NCBI GenBank assembly: GCA_017441605.1
Contig: JAFRXD010000042.1
Location: 1-64,000, forward strand
DNA length: 64,000 nucleotides
From: Thermoguttaceae bacterium
GTDB taxonomy: Bacteria > Planctomycetota > Planctomycetia > Pirellulales > Thermoguttaceae
Reading direction: 5' to 3'
The position numbers were made by a program, and so were the translations under genes. Below the pieces are notes generated by a model, which made no database searches, was not told the DNA's origin, and saw only the letters and a list, made by a program, of their open reading frames with translations. Shown here piece by piece: positions 54,305 to 60,674 of the stretch (positions are counted from its first letter, which is position 1; each line of letters opens with the position of its first letter).

Positions 54305-54901
54305 TTATTCCTCCTTGTTCGCTTGGGACTGGAGCTTCGCCAAATTCGCGATCTCGCGCGCCGTTTGGAACGCGGAGCGCGCGGCGCGCCAAAGCGCGAT
54401 CGAAACGAGCCAAGCGACGACGAAAAGGGCGATCGTCCATAGAGTTCCGAACCGCGACGGCATAGCCTCCGAGCGATCCCGATTCGAAGGGGAAACCTCG
54501 CTCGGGATCGGCTCCTCGGCGCGCTCGGGGAACGTCGGTTCGCCGACGAGCGCCTCGCGCATTTCGGCGAGCGCCTCGAGGATTTCGTCGTCGCGCGAGT
54601 CGCTCGGAGCTTCGGCGAGCTTTTCGAGCGCCTCTTCGATTCGCTCTTGGGACGCGCGAATATCGTCGAGGCTTTCGCGAATCGCGCTCACTTGCCCGAC
54701 CGGCGTGTCGACGTCGATCGGAACGTCTTCTCGGACGGGCGGTTTGACCTCGCGCGGAGGGGCGATCGTCGTTGGAATTCTCGACGTAGCCGAGGCCGGA
54801 TAAACGACGCGAAGGGGCGGGGCTGTCTCCTCGGCTCCGGCGAGGGGCGCGAGGAGCGCGGACGCGATAATCGCGAGCGCGACGCGATAGGTTGTGTTCA
54901 T
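54305..54901 (-). CDS. Secreted protein with C-terminal membrane anchor (198 aa)
   Basis: The ATG at 54901 is chosen because it follows AAGGAGA and opens a clear signal peptide (TTYRVALAIIASALLAPLAG); the longer frame upstream overlaps the peptidase gene. After a Pro-rich linker comes a coiled-coil-like stretch (SAIRESLDDIRASQERIEEA, then DDEILEALAEMREALVG). Near residues 158-176 there is a membrane segment (TIALFVVAWLVSIALWRA) followed by a helical cytoplasmic tail. Such a protein could tether a complex in the cell envelope. This is unusual inside a tail-like gene set and may reflect a spanin-like or anchoring function; inference only. Confidence 0.65.
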   Translation of the reverse strand: MNTTYRVALAIIASALLAPLAGAEETAPPLRVVYPASATSRIPTTIAPPREVKPPVREDVPIDVDTPVGQVSAIRESLDDIRASQERIEEALEKLAEAPSDSRDDEILEALAEMREALVGEPTFPERAEEPIPSEVSPSNRDRSEAMPSRFGTLWTIALFVVAWLVSIALWRAARSAFQTAREIANLAKLQSQANKEE

Positions 54902-54932
54902 TGCAATCTCCTTGCGAAAAAAATAGTTGCGA

Positions 54933-55706
54933 TTAACGTCCGACGGCGCGAACCGTCGCGCGGTTCTGACCCTCGGCGACGTACTCGAGCCATTCGCGCT
55001 CGAGCGCGTCGAGCGACGCGATTCCATAGAATCGTCGAAGCGAGGCCTCGACGTCGTCTTTCTCGACCAAATCGATCATAAAGGCGGCGAACCACTTGGA
55101 TCCGCCTCGCGCGAGCAAATAGTCGACGACCCCGAACCCCTCGACGTACATAAGGAGCCCCGAATCGTATCGATTCGAGCCGTAGAGCGACGCCAGCGGC
55201 GCGAAGTCGCCCGCTTGGAACCGAGCGCAAACCCAATTTCGAAGTCGCGCGCGATTCGCGGTTTCCGAGTTCTGCGCGAGCCCCTCGTTGAGCAAGAGAT
55301 CGAAGTTCGATTCCAGGTAGTGGAAGAAGAACGCGTGGGTCAGCTCGTGGTCGAGCGTCCCGCCGCGCGATTCCTCGAACGTTTGAAAAATCGCGACTTC
55401 CGTTACGCTCGGTCGTCGATAGCTCGTATAGCCGGCGATCGCGCCTCCTTTTCCGGGCGCGAATCGAACCGGAAAGACTCGCCAGTATCGCGGCTTCCCG
55501 TAGCGCTCCGCCAGTCCTCGAACGATCGCGACGCATTCGCGCTCGACTTTCTCTCGCTCCGCGCCGTCGAACCCTTGAACGACGACGAACTTCGACTCGC
55601 GATCGGCGCGCGCGTAGGAGTCGGGATCGAAGGGCTCGGTCGCGATCGCCGCGCCTCGCGCGCAAACGAGCGAAAGCGCGAGCGCCAAAACGAATTTGTT
55701 TTTCAT
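54933..55706 (-). CDS. Secreted HExxH metallopeptidase (gluzincin-like, 257 aa)
   Basis: The ATG at 55706 follows AGGAGA; the frame extends upstream but only this start gives the signal peptide (KFVLALALSLVCARGAAIA). The zinc site is visible: His120-Glu121-x-x-His124 in LDHELTHAFFFHYLES, with the likely third ligand Glu141 in LLLNEGLAQNSE, an arrangement typical of gluzincins such as the peptidase MA group. The downstream YGSNRYDSGLLMYVEGFGVV and FYGIASLDALEREWLEYV are also typical of that group. It should act outside the cytoplasm. It is the first gene of the minus-strand unit, diverging from the tail-like genes; substrate unknown, perhaps envelope or target-cell proteins. Confidence 0.8.
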   Translation of the reverse strand: MKNKFVLALALSLVCARGAAIATEPFDPDSYARADRESKFVVVQGFDGAEREKVERECVAIVRGLAERYGKPRYWRVFPVRFAPGKGGAIAGYTSYRRPSVTEVAIFQTFEESRGGTLDHELTHAFFFHYLESNFDLLLNEGLAQNSETANRARLRNWVCARFQAGDFAPLASLYGSNRYDSGLLMYVEGFGVVDYLLARGGSKWFAAFMIDLVEKDDVEASLRRFYGIASLDALEREWLEYVAEGQNRATVRAVGR

Positions 55707-55837
55707 CTTTTTTCTCCTATTGGCGATGAAACGCCCGATTATCGCGAGCTCTCGGGAAAATATCCCTCTTTTTTTGAAAAAATGAGAATCGTTTGAAATG
55801 AGTCGGCTATTATTCGAGCGACGAGGAGGCAAATACA

Positions 55838-56239
55838 ATGCTATCGAAAATTTTCGCCGGTTCGACCGGCTTGGCGTCGCGTCTCGCGAAGGCGCTCGGA
55901 GGGGAGGCGACGCTCAAAATCGCTTGGGACGGCGCGGGCGATCCTCGCGATCGCGAACTCCGTCCCGTTCCTTGCGCCTGGGAACGCGAGGAGGCGAGCG
56001 AGGGCGCGTCTCAAATACCCGGCGGGCGAACTTGGGACGGAAGCCTCGTCGCGAACGGCTCGCGGCGACGGGAGTCGCGCGCGATTTGCCTCGTTCCCGC
56101 CGCGTCGCTCGACGCGCCCCCGAGAGTCGGCGCCGATCTTATAAGTCTCGACGCGATCGATTATTCCGTCGAAAAGGTCGAGACGGTTCGCGCCGGAGGT
56201 TCGAGGGTTCTCTATCGACTTACGTGCGCCAGAGTATAA
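55838..56239 (+). CDS. First gene of the tail-like plus-strand unit, unknown (133 aa)
   Basis: The ATG follows GAGGAGG. The product is small and soluble: a short helix (KIFAGSTGLASRLAKALGG), then strands and a tryptophan-containing loop, ending in VRAGGSRVLYRLTCARV. Size and position before the next two genes fit a head-tail connector or minor structural protein, but this rests on order only. The next gene begins 15 bases on. Confidence 0.55.
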   Translation: MLSKIFAGSTGLASRLAKALGGEATLKIAWDGAGDPRDRELRPVPCAWEREEASEGASQIPGGRTWDGSLVANGSRRRESRAICLVPAASLDAPPRVGADLISLDAIDYSVEKVETVRAGGSRVLYRLTCARV

Positions 56240-56254
56240 GAGAGGAGCGCTCGC

Positions 56255-56704
56255 GTGAGACATATTTTGGACTTTCTTCGCCGCGCGATCTTGGCGCTCA
56301 AAATCGGAGGGATCGACGAGAGCGCGATCGTCGAGCCGAACGTTCTGGCGGACCTCGGGGAGAAATCGCTCTATTTCGAGATTTCGGCGTCCGACTTCGA
56401 GGCGCGTCCCGAGACGGAGCGGAGCGTCGCCGGGAGCCGTCGCGGCTCGATCGTCGTCAGCGGGGCGCTCGGCCGGGGAATCGATCGGGTCGACGCGATC
56501 GCCCAAGCGCTGGTAGATCTGTTCTCAAGTTACAACGCGTCGCGCTTTTACGGCTGGACGACTCGGGAGCGAGTCTATCCGTTCGTCGGAGCGCGCAGAA
56601 CCGAGCGCGTTTACGTCGTCGGAGTCGAGCGATCGAACGGAACGGTCGCCGACGGACGCTATAAAACGAGAATTTCCGTATTGTTAGACGTTTACGAGGA
56701 GTAA
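56255..56704 (+). CDS. Tail-completion-like protein, tentative (149 aa)
   Basis: It starts at GTG behind AGAGGAG. The N-terminal helix (RHILDFLRRAILALKIGGID) is followed by alternating strands and helices. RVDAIAQALVDLFSSYNA, WTTRERVYPFVGARRTERV and YKTRISVLLDVYEE resemble the alpha/beta layout of tail terminator or completion proteins, which cap the tail tube. Assignment rests mainly on size and on its position just before the tube-sized gene, four bases away. Confidence 0.5.
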   Translation: MRHILDFLRRAILALKIGGIDESAIVEPNVLADLGEKSLYFEISASDFEARPETERSVAGSRRGSIVVSGALGRGIDRVDAIAQALVDLFSSYNASRFYGWTTRERVYPFVGARRTERVYVVGVERSNGTVADGRYKTRISVLLDVYEE

Positions 56705-56707
56705 TGT

Positions 56708-57235
56708 ATGCCGACGAATCTATGGCGAGAAGAGGGCGTCGTTCGCAAAAACGGTCTGCTGCGCGCCAAATTGACCCTGACCGCGAAAGGAACCGCGAGC
56801 GGCTCGACCGCCGCGGTCGGGGACTACTACGAGTTCAACTGCAAGTCGAAGACGTTGCCGGCTTGCGCGAAAGCCCCCGTGTGGAGCGACGTTACCGACA
56901 ATCCCAACGAGCCGACCGGATACGCCTACGCCGGAAAGCCCGAGCGGCTCGAAACGATCGAGCTGGTAACCCGCACCCCGCTCCAAACGACCTACGACCA
57001 GTTGATCGAGCATCTTAAAGGGGGCGACGTCTTTACGTTGACGTACTTGTACGACGACCCCCACGAGACGAGCGTCTACGCGATCTCGCTAGCGAACTGC
57101 CAAATTATCGGCGCGGAGCCGACCGGAGGCGGGAACGAGTCGGGCTCGCAGACGACGATTCGTATTTTGCCCGAGGGCGGCTCGTCCGACAATATGCCGA
57201 GCGTAACCGCGACGCCGCGCTCGAGCCAATCTTAA
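56708..57235 (+). CDS. Major tail tube-like protein, tentative (175 aa)
   Basis: The ATG is three bases after the previous stop, with GAGGAG inside the end of that gene. The product is beta-rich: LLRAKLTLTAKGTASGS, a Cys-containing loop (NCKSKTLPACAKAP), LETIELVTRTPLQTTYDQL, DVFTLTYLYDDPHETSVYAI. It ends in a Ser/Gly/Thr tail. Tail tube proteins are small, beta-rich and directly precede the chaperone pair, as here. No sequence family is recognised with confidence. Confidence 0.5.
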   Translation: MPTNLWREEGVVRKNGLLRAKLTLTAKGTASGSTAAVGDYYEFNCKSKTLPACAKAPVWSDVTDNPNEPTGYAYAGKPERLETIELVTRTPLQTTYDQLIEHLKGGDVFTLTYLYDDPHETSVYAISLANCQIIGAEPTGGGNESGSQTTIRILPEGGSSDNMPSVTATPRSSQS

Positions 57236-57257
57236 CGTTTCGATTTAGGAGACCGCA

Positions 57258-57620
57258 ATGTTCGATATAAACGAGTATTTGAGCGCCCCTTGCGTCGACG
57301 AGTCTTTCGTCGTCGCGCGCGGGACGGAAGAGTTTCGGTTGCGCCGACTTAACGGCGCCGAGCGACTGAAGTTCAACGATTTAACGACTCGGTTCGACCG
57401 GATACTCTTCGCGCTCGCGCGCGGGGCTCTAACTCCGGAGGGGCGCCCGATCGGCGAAGAAGCGGCCGGAAAGCTCCTGGCTCGCTCCGGCGCGCTGGGC
57501 GAGGCGCTCTTCGAGGACATATTCGACGCGACCCAGCAAGGGCTCGACGCGGAGCGCGAGATTTGGCGCGACGTTAAAAAAAAATCGCCGAGCGAGGGCT
57601 CGACGACTGCGAGGGACTAG
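57258..57620 (+). CDS. Tail assembly chaperone-like protein (short, zero-frame product, 120 aa)
   Basis: The ATG follows AGGAGA. The mainly helical 120-residue product (EEFRLRRLNGAERLKFNDLT, GALGEALFEDIFDATQQGLD) lies directly after the tail-tube-like gene. Siphophages place gpG there, the shorter of two chaperones that coat the tape-measure protein during tail assembly. The reading frame contains AAA AAA AAA at 57576-57584. If ribosomes slip back one base there, translation continues into the 57584-57862 frame, giving a roughly 201-residue fusion (gpGT-like). The unshifted frame ends 36 bases after the slippery site at TAG 57618-57620. Confidence 0.65.
   Translation: MFDINEYLSAPCVDESFVVARGTEEFRLRRLNGAERLKFNDLTTRFDRILFALARGALTPEGRPIGEEAAGKLLARSGALGEALFEDIFDATQQGLDAEREIWRDVKKKSPSEGSTTARD
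57576..57602 (+). promoter_or_regulatory. Putative programmed -1 ribosomal frameshift site
   Basis: Nine A in the frame AAA AAA AAA (57576-57584) provide A_AAA_AAA heptamers. Four bases downstream, CGAGC (57589-57593) and GCTCG (57598-57602) form a short hairpin with a GAGG loop that could stimulate slippage. After a -1 slip the codons read ATC GCC GAG CGA with no stop for 92 codons. Confidence 0.65.
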
Positions 57621-57862
57621 CGCGCCGCTATCGCCTTCGCCGCGGTCGCGACTCGGTCGAGCCCCCGACGCGCCGAGAAGCCTTGGCCGACGAATATCGC
57701 GAGGCTCTCGAGGCGATCGCGGCGAGGGCCGCGGAGGAGCGCGCTCGTCGAGAACTCGCGGACGAGCGCGTTCGCCGCGATTTCGCCCCGACGCTAGCGC
57801 GCGCCCTGCGGCGACTCGAGCGCTCGGCTCGTTCGCCCGTTCCCGCGAGACTCGACGAGTAG
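57584..57862 (+). CDS. Frameshifted extension of the tail assembly chaperone (gpT-like part)
   Basis: This open frame lies -1 relative to 57258 and has no plausible start codon of its own, so it can be made only by frameshifting. It encodes 92 residues, strongly helical and Arg/Glu/Ala-rich (DEYREALEAIAARAAEERAR, then RELADERVRRDFAPTLARAL), and ends at TAG 57860. Codon choice follows the GC-rich pattern of the cluster throughout, which supports real coding. A tape-measure gene should follow but does not; instead the end overlaps a convergent glycosyltransferase gene by 69 bases. Confidence 0.6.
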   Translation: MAERGLDDCEGLARRYRLRRGRDSVEPPTRREALADEYREALEAIAARAAEERARRELADERVRRDFAPTLARALRRLERSARSPVPARLDE

Positions 57863-58831
57863 CGCGAGCGACTTATAGCTCCAAAAGAGGATTCTCCAAG
57901 CTCGAGCTCGAACCAGCGCGACGCGAAGGCGCAGCGATAGCGGAACCCCGCGTCGCGGCGTCTTCGAGTCTTTAGGAATAAAGAGCGCGCTCCCGACCCG
58001 ATCGAGAAACTCGCGATACGATTTCGAGGCGAGCGCGAACCCGCGCAGAGAACGAAGGGACGTCCAATAGAATTTTAACTCGATGGAGTCCCGATCGCAA
58101 ACCTCGAATTCGAGCAGTTTTTCGCGCAAAACTAGCGCGCTCTCGAAGTCGCGCGTCTTCGGAGTCCGCGACAGAGAGCCGAAGTTTCCGCGATTGTAGT
58201 AGTATCCGAAATAATCGAGCCCCAGCGCTTTCTTCGCGCGCTTCAGACACAGGCCGGAGGCCAGCGCCCCCTCGCCGACGCGCAACCCGGCGGGGACTTC
58301 GGCGTAGATTTCTCGGAAGAAGTCGGCGCGAACCGCTTTGCACCACACGTATTGCGGAAAGAACTTTGAGTCCAAAGAGCGAGCGCGAAACCGATTTAGC
58401 TCCTTGTCGCCGTAGAGTCCCGGTTTGATTTCGGGGTAGTTCGCGTCGACGATTTTGTCGGGATCGAGCAGCCGATGTTTAAAAAGGACGAAATCGAGGC
58501 CCTCGTTTGCCTCGATTCCCTCGCGCAAGGTCTCTAGGAGGCGCGAGTCGAGGCGATCGTCCCCGTCCAAATTGACGATCCAATCTCCCTTTGCGGCTTC
58601 CAATCCCGACTTGCGCGCGGCGACCAGTCCTTCGTTGCGCTCCTTCTCGATCACGACGAATCTCGGATCCTTCGCCGCGTATTCTCGCGCGATTTCTCCG
58701 CACCGATCCGGCGATCCGTCGACGACCAAAATCGCCTCGAAATCGCCGAGCGTCTGCGACAAAACCGAATCGAGGCAGTCGCGCAAGTACGCCTCGACTT
58801 CGAATATGGGAACGATAATTGAAAATAACAT
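57794..58831 (-). CDS. Family 2 glycosyltransferase
   Basis: The 345-residue product opens with the GT-A nucleotide-binding fold (FSIIVPIFEVEAYLRDCLDS, DFEAILVVDGSPDRCGEIA) and the metal-binding motif WIVNLDGDDRLDSRLL. This is typical of family 2 transferases that build cell-surface polysaccharides from sugar nucleotides. The C-terminal half is basic with possible membrane-associating helices (RAWRILFWSYKSLALLVE). No clear ribosome site precedes the ATG. The last roughly 20 residues (GNGRTSRALESPQGAR) overlap the tail-chaperone extension on the other strand and look unlike a family C-terminus, so the 3' end may have been replaced by the accessory cluster. Confidence 0.8.
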   Translation of the reverse strand: MLFSIIVPIFEVEAYLRDCLDSVLSQTLGDFEAILVVDGSPDRCGEIAREYAAKDPRFVVIEKERNEGLVAARKSGLEAAKGDWIVNLDGDDRLDSRLLETLREGIEANEGLDFVLFKHRLLDPDKIVDANYPEIKPGLYGDKELNRFRARSLDSKFFPQYVWCKAVRADFFREIYAEVPAGLRVGEGALASGLCLKRAKKALGLDYFGYYYNRGNFGSLSRTPKTRDFESALVLREKLLEFEVCDRDSIELKFYWTSLRSLRGFALASKSYREFLDRVGSALFIPKDSKTPRRGVPLSLRLRVALVRARAWRILFWSYKSLALLVESRGNGRTSRALESPQGAR

Positions 58832-58953
58832 AATAAGCGCAAAATGATCGAGCGCTCGCGCCTCAAAACGACCGAGAACCCTCTAGGGGCGCGTCGATCG
58901 GGAATAGCGATCCGCGGGAGAGGGCGGTTTGCCTAACCGCGCGGCCGAGCGAA

Positions 58954-60246
58954 CTAAAATTCGCGGTTCTCGAGTTTTTCTTTGGTGGACCAAAGCCCGG
59001 CGCTGGGGGTTTCGATAAAGTAAATCTCCTCCCCGTCGGGCATTGTATTGAACCCGGTCTTGAGTTTCTTGGGATCGTAGCGTTTCAGGGTCTCTTGGAG
59101 ATCCGCCCATCCGAAGCAAACGCTTTCCATATCCTCTTTGGAGATATGCCCCGGGGCGTAGGTAATTTTGAACCGCCCTTCGGAGGAGCCGTGAATCAAG
59201 TGGGCGGTTCCGTGCGTAAGATCTTGCAGAACCGGCTCTTTCTTCCAGAGCTTCATTACGTTTTCGGTTCCGGAGTACCCGAATTGCCGAATGAGTCGAT
59301 CGACGTCCTCTTGCTCTCCGAAGCGCTTGAGGCCGGGGGCGATAATGAGCAGCTCGCCTCCGTCGGCCATCGCCATCCTAGTGCGGTAAATCGCCTTATT
59401 GGCGACCCAGGTGCTGAAGAACTCGTCCCCTTGCATAACGGCGACGACTTTCTTCAGCGGAGGAACGATCGTAACGTTTTGCTCTCGCGAGGCGCGCGCC
59501 GCGTCGAGATAGACGTCGAGATCGTCGCCGACGTAAACCCCGGTGTGCCCGAGCTTTCCCTCGGCGTCGTACGCCATCGTTACCTCGACGAACATATCGG
59601 GCAGGAATCCGAGGTAGTCTTCTTCCGCCTTGTTATAGCACTTGCGCAGCGGGGTGAGCAAATTGCCGAGATTGTTCTCGATCCCGCAACACGCCGCCAT
59701 CATGTGGGAGGCGCAGATCGTCGGCTTGCCGCCGAGCCCGATGAAGTAGTTCTTATTGTGGTTCGCGAATCCGAGCACCTCGTGCGGAACGACGTGCCCG
59801 ACGTTGATCACGAGATCCCATTTCTCGCGAACCAGCGCGGTATTGAGCGCGATCGGAATCGACCAATCCGCTTTGCCCTTGGAAACTTCCCGAACGAACT
59901 CGGCGGGGACTTCCCCAATTTGGGTCGCGCCGTTTCGCCAGTCGTGCTTGAGAATTCGCTCCTCGGGAATCGAGCCGAACATCCATTTGTTCTGCTCGGG
60001 CGTATGGGGCAAGTGCTGGCCGAGAGTTGGGATAACGTAGACCTCGGCGCTCGGCGAAAAGATCTTGTAGAGCTCTTCGACGATAAACCCGGCGCCGCTG
60101 TGCGCGCGCGTAACGTCCGGAGGCAGGAGCAAAACGCGCTTGGGATCGCGGCAAATTCGCTCGCGAGCCTCTTGAGCGGCGCGACGAGCCGCGTCGAGAA
60201 CCTGTTCTTTTGTCAGAGAGCCTTTTTCCACGAACCAAGAGGGCAT
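58954..60246 (-). CDS. larA: LarA-like nickel-dependent racemase family protein
   Basis: LarA racemases interconvert hydroxyacid enantiomers using a nickel-pincer nucleotide cofactor. The 430-residue product has family landmarks: LLLPPDVTRAHSGAG, VIPTLGQHLPHTPEQ, VINVGHVVPHEVLGFANHNK and NYFIGLGGKPT near residues 145-175 with His residues suited to the active site, and a C-terminal domain with MADGGELLIIAPGLKRFGE. Length is normal. No larB, larC or larE for cofactor synthesis is visible here. The substrate could be lactate or another 2-hydroxyacid. The ATG follows AGGAA. Confidence 0.82.
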   Translation of the reverse strand: MPSWFVEKGSLTKEQVLDAARRAAQEARERICRDPKRVLLLPPDVTRAHSGAGFIVEELYKIFSPSAEVYVIPTLGQHLPHTPEQNKWMFGSIPEERILKHDWRNGATQIGEVPAEFVREVSKGKADWSIPIALNTALVREKWDLVINVGHVVPHEVLGFANHNKNYFIGLGGKPTICASHMMAACCGIENNLGNLLTPLRKCYNKAEEDYLGFLPDMFVEVTMAYDAEGKLGHTGVYVGDDLDVYLDAARASREQNVTIVPPLKKVVAVMQGDEFFSTWVANKAIYRTRMAMADGGELLIIAPGLKRFGEQEDVDRLIRQFGYSGTENVMKLWKKEPVLQDLTHGTAHLIHGSSEGRFKITYAPGHISKEDMESVCFGWADLQETLKRYDPKKLKTGFNTMPDGEEIYFIETPSAGLWSTKEKLENREF

Positions 60247-60303
60247 TTCGTTTTTCCTATCAAACGGGTTTGCATTGGGTTAAGAACCGGTCAAAATCGC
60301 GCG

Positions 60304-60585
60304 CTAGCGCCTGATTCGATCGACGACGTCGAACAAAATATCGCGAAACTCCTCGGGGGACGTTTCCTCCAACGTCTTTCCTTTTCGCTCGAGGGTCTCG
60401 TTGACTTTGATCGCCGTCTCCTGCATTTCGGCGTGCGTTTCCTCGCTGCCGCCGACCAAAGTAAAGTTTTTTCCGCGCGTTAAGCGCTTGTCGCCGTCGG
60501 TATTGTCGAGCCCGATCCCGAGCATTTGCGCGCGGGGTTTCGAGCGCGAGGAGCCTTTCGACCCGGACGTTCCAACTCGTTTCAT
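60304..60585 (-). CDS. Small conserved-looking protein of unknown function (93 aa)
   Basis: The ATG follows AAGGA. The N-terminal 20 residues are basic and Ser/Gly-rich (KRVGTSGSKGSSRSKPRAQM). The body has MLGIGLDNTDGDKRLTRGKN, NFTLVGGSEETHAEMQETAI and a helical C-terminus (EEFRDILFDVVDRIRR). It lies between glycyl-tRNA synthetase and the LarA-like gene, 57 bases before the latter. I do not recognise a named family, although such short proteins next to glyS are plausible lineage-specific genes. Confidence 0.7.
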   Translation of the reverse strand: MKRVGTSGSKGSSRSKPRAQMLGIGLDNTDGDKRLTRGKNFTLVGGSEETHAEMQETAIKVNETLERKGKTLEETSPEEFRDILFDVVDRIRR

Positions 60586-60625
60586 CGTAAATCCTTCGCG
60601 TAAAATGAGAAATGGGAACGGACAA

Positions 60626-60658
60626 GAGCGCGGAGTCGAAAAAATCGAATCCGCGCTC
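60626..60658 (-). other. Intergenic hairpin between glyS and the small gene
   Basis: GAGCGCGGA (60626-60634) pairs with TCCGCGCTC (60650-60658), with an inner TCGA/TCGA pairing and an A-rich loop (T-rich on the minus strand). There is no T-run after the stem on the minus strand, so termination is uncertain; RNA processing is an alternative. Confidence 0.45.
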
Positions 60659-60674
60659 GACGCTCGCGAACGGC

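Larger units (their letters stand above)
50259..57862. mobile_element. Accessory cluster resembling a partial phage tail module
   Basis: Eleven short, tightly packed genes diverge from 55707-55837. The plus-strand order (two small structural-like proteins, a tail-tube-sized protein, a chaperone pair with a -1 slippery site) follows siphophage tail operons. The minus-strand set (beta-helix protein, large unknowns, secreted peptidase) could supply fibre or adhesion functions. No integrase, terminase, portal, capsid or tape-measure gene and no clear attachment repeats are visible. It may be a prophage remnant, or a domesticated tail-like device whose other parts are missing or elsewhere. Confidence 0.45.

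Noticed and set aside
55707..55837. Promoters driving the divergent tail-like units
   Set aside because: A TATTAT (55808-55813) is present, but no -35 match lies at proper spacing on either strand, so none is annotated.
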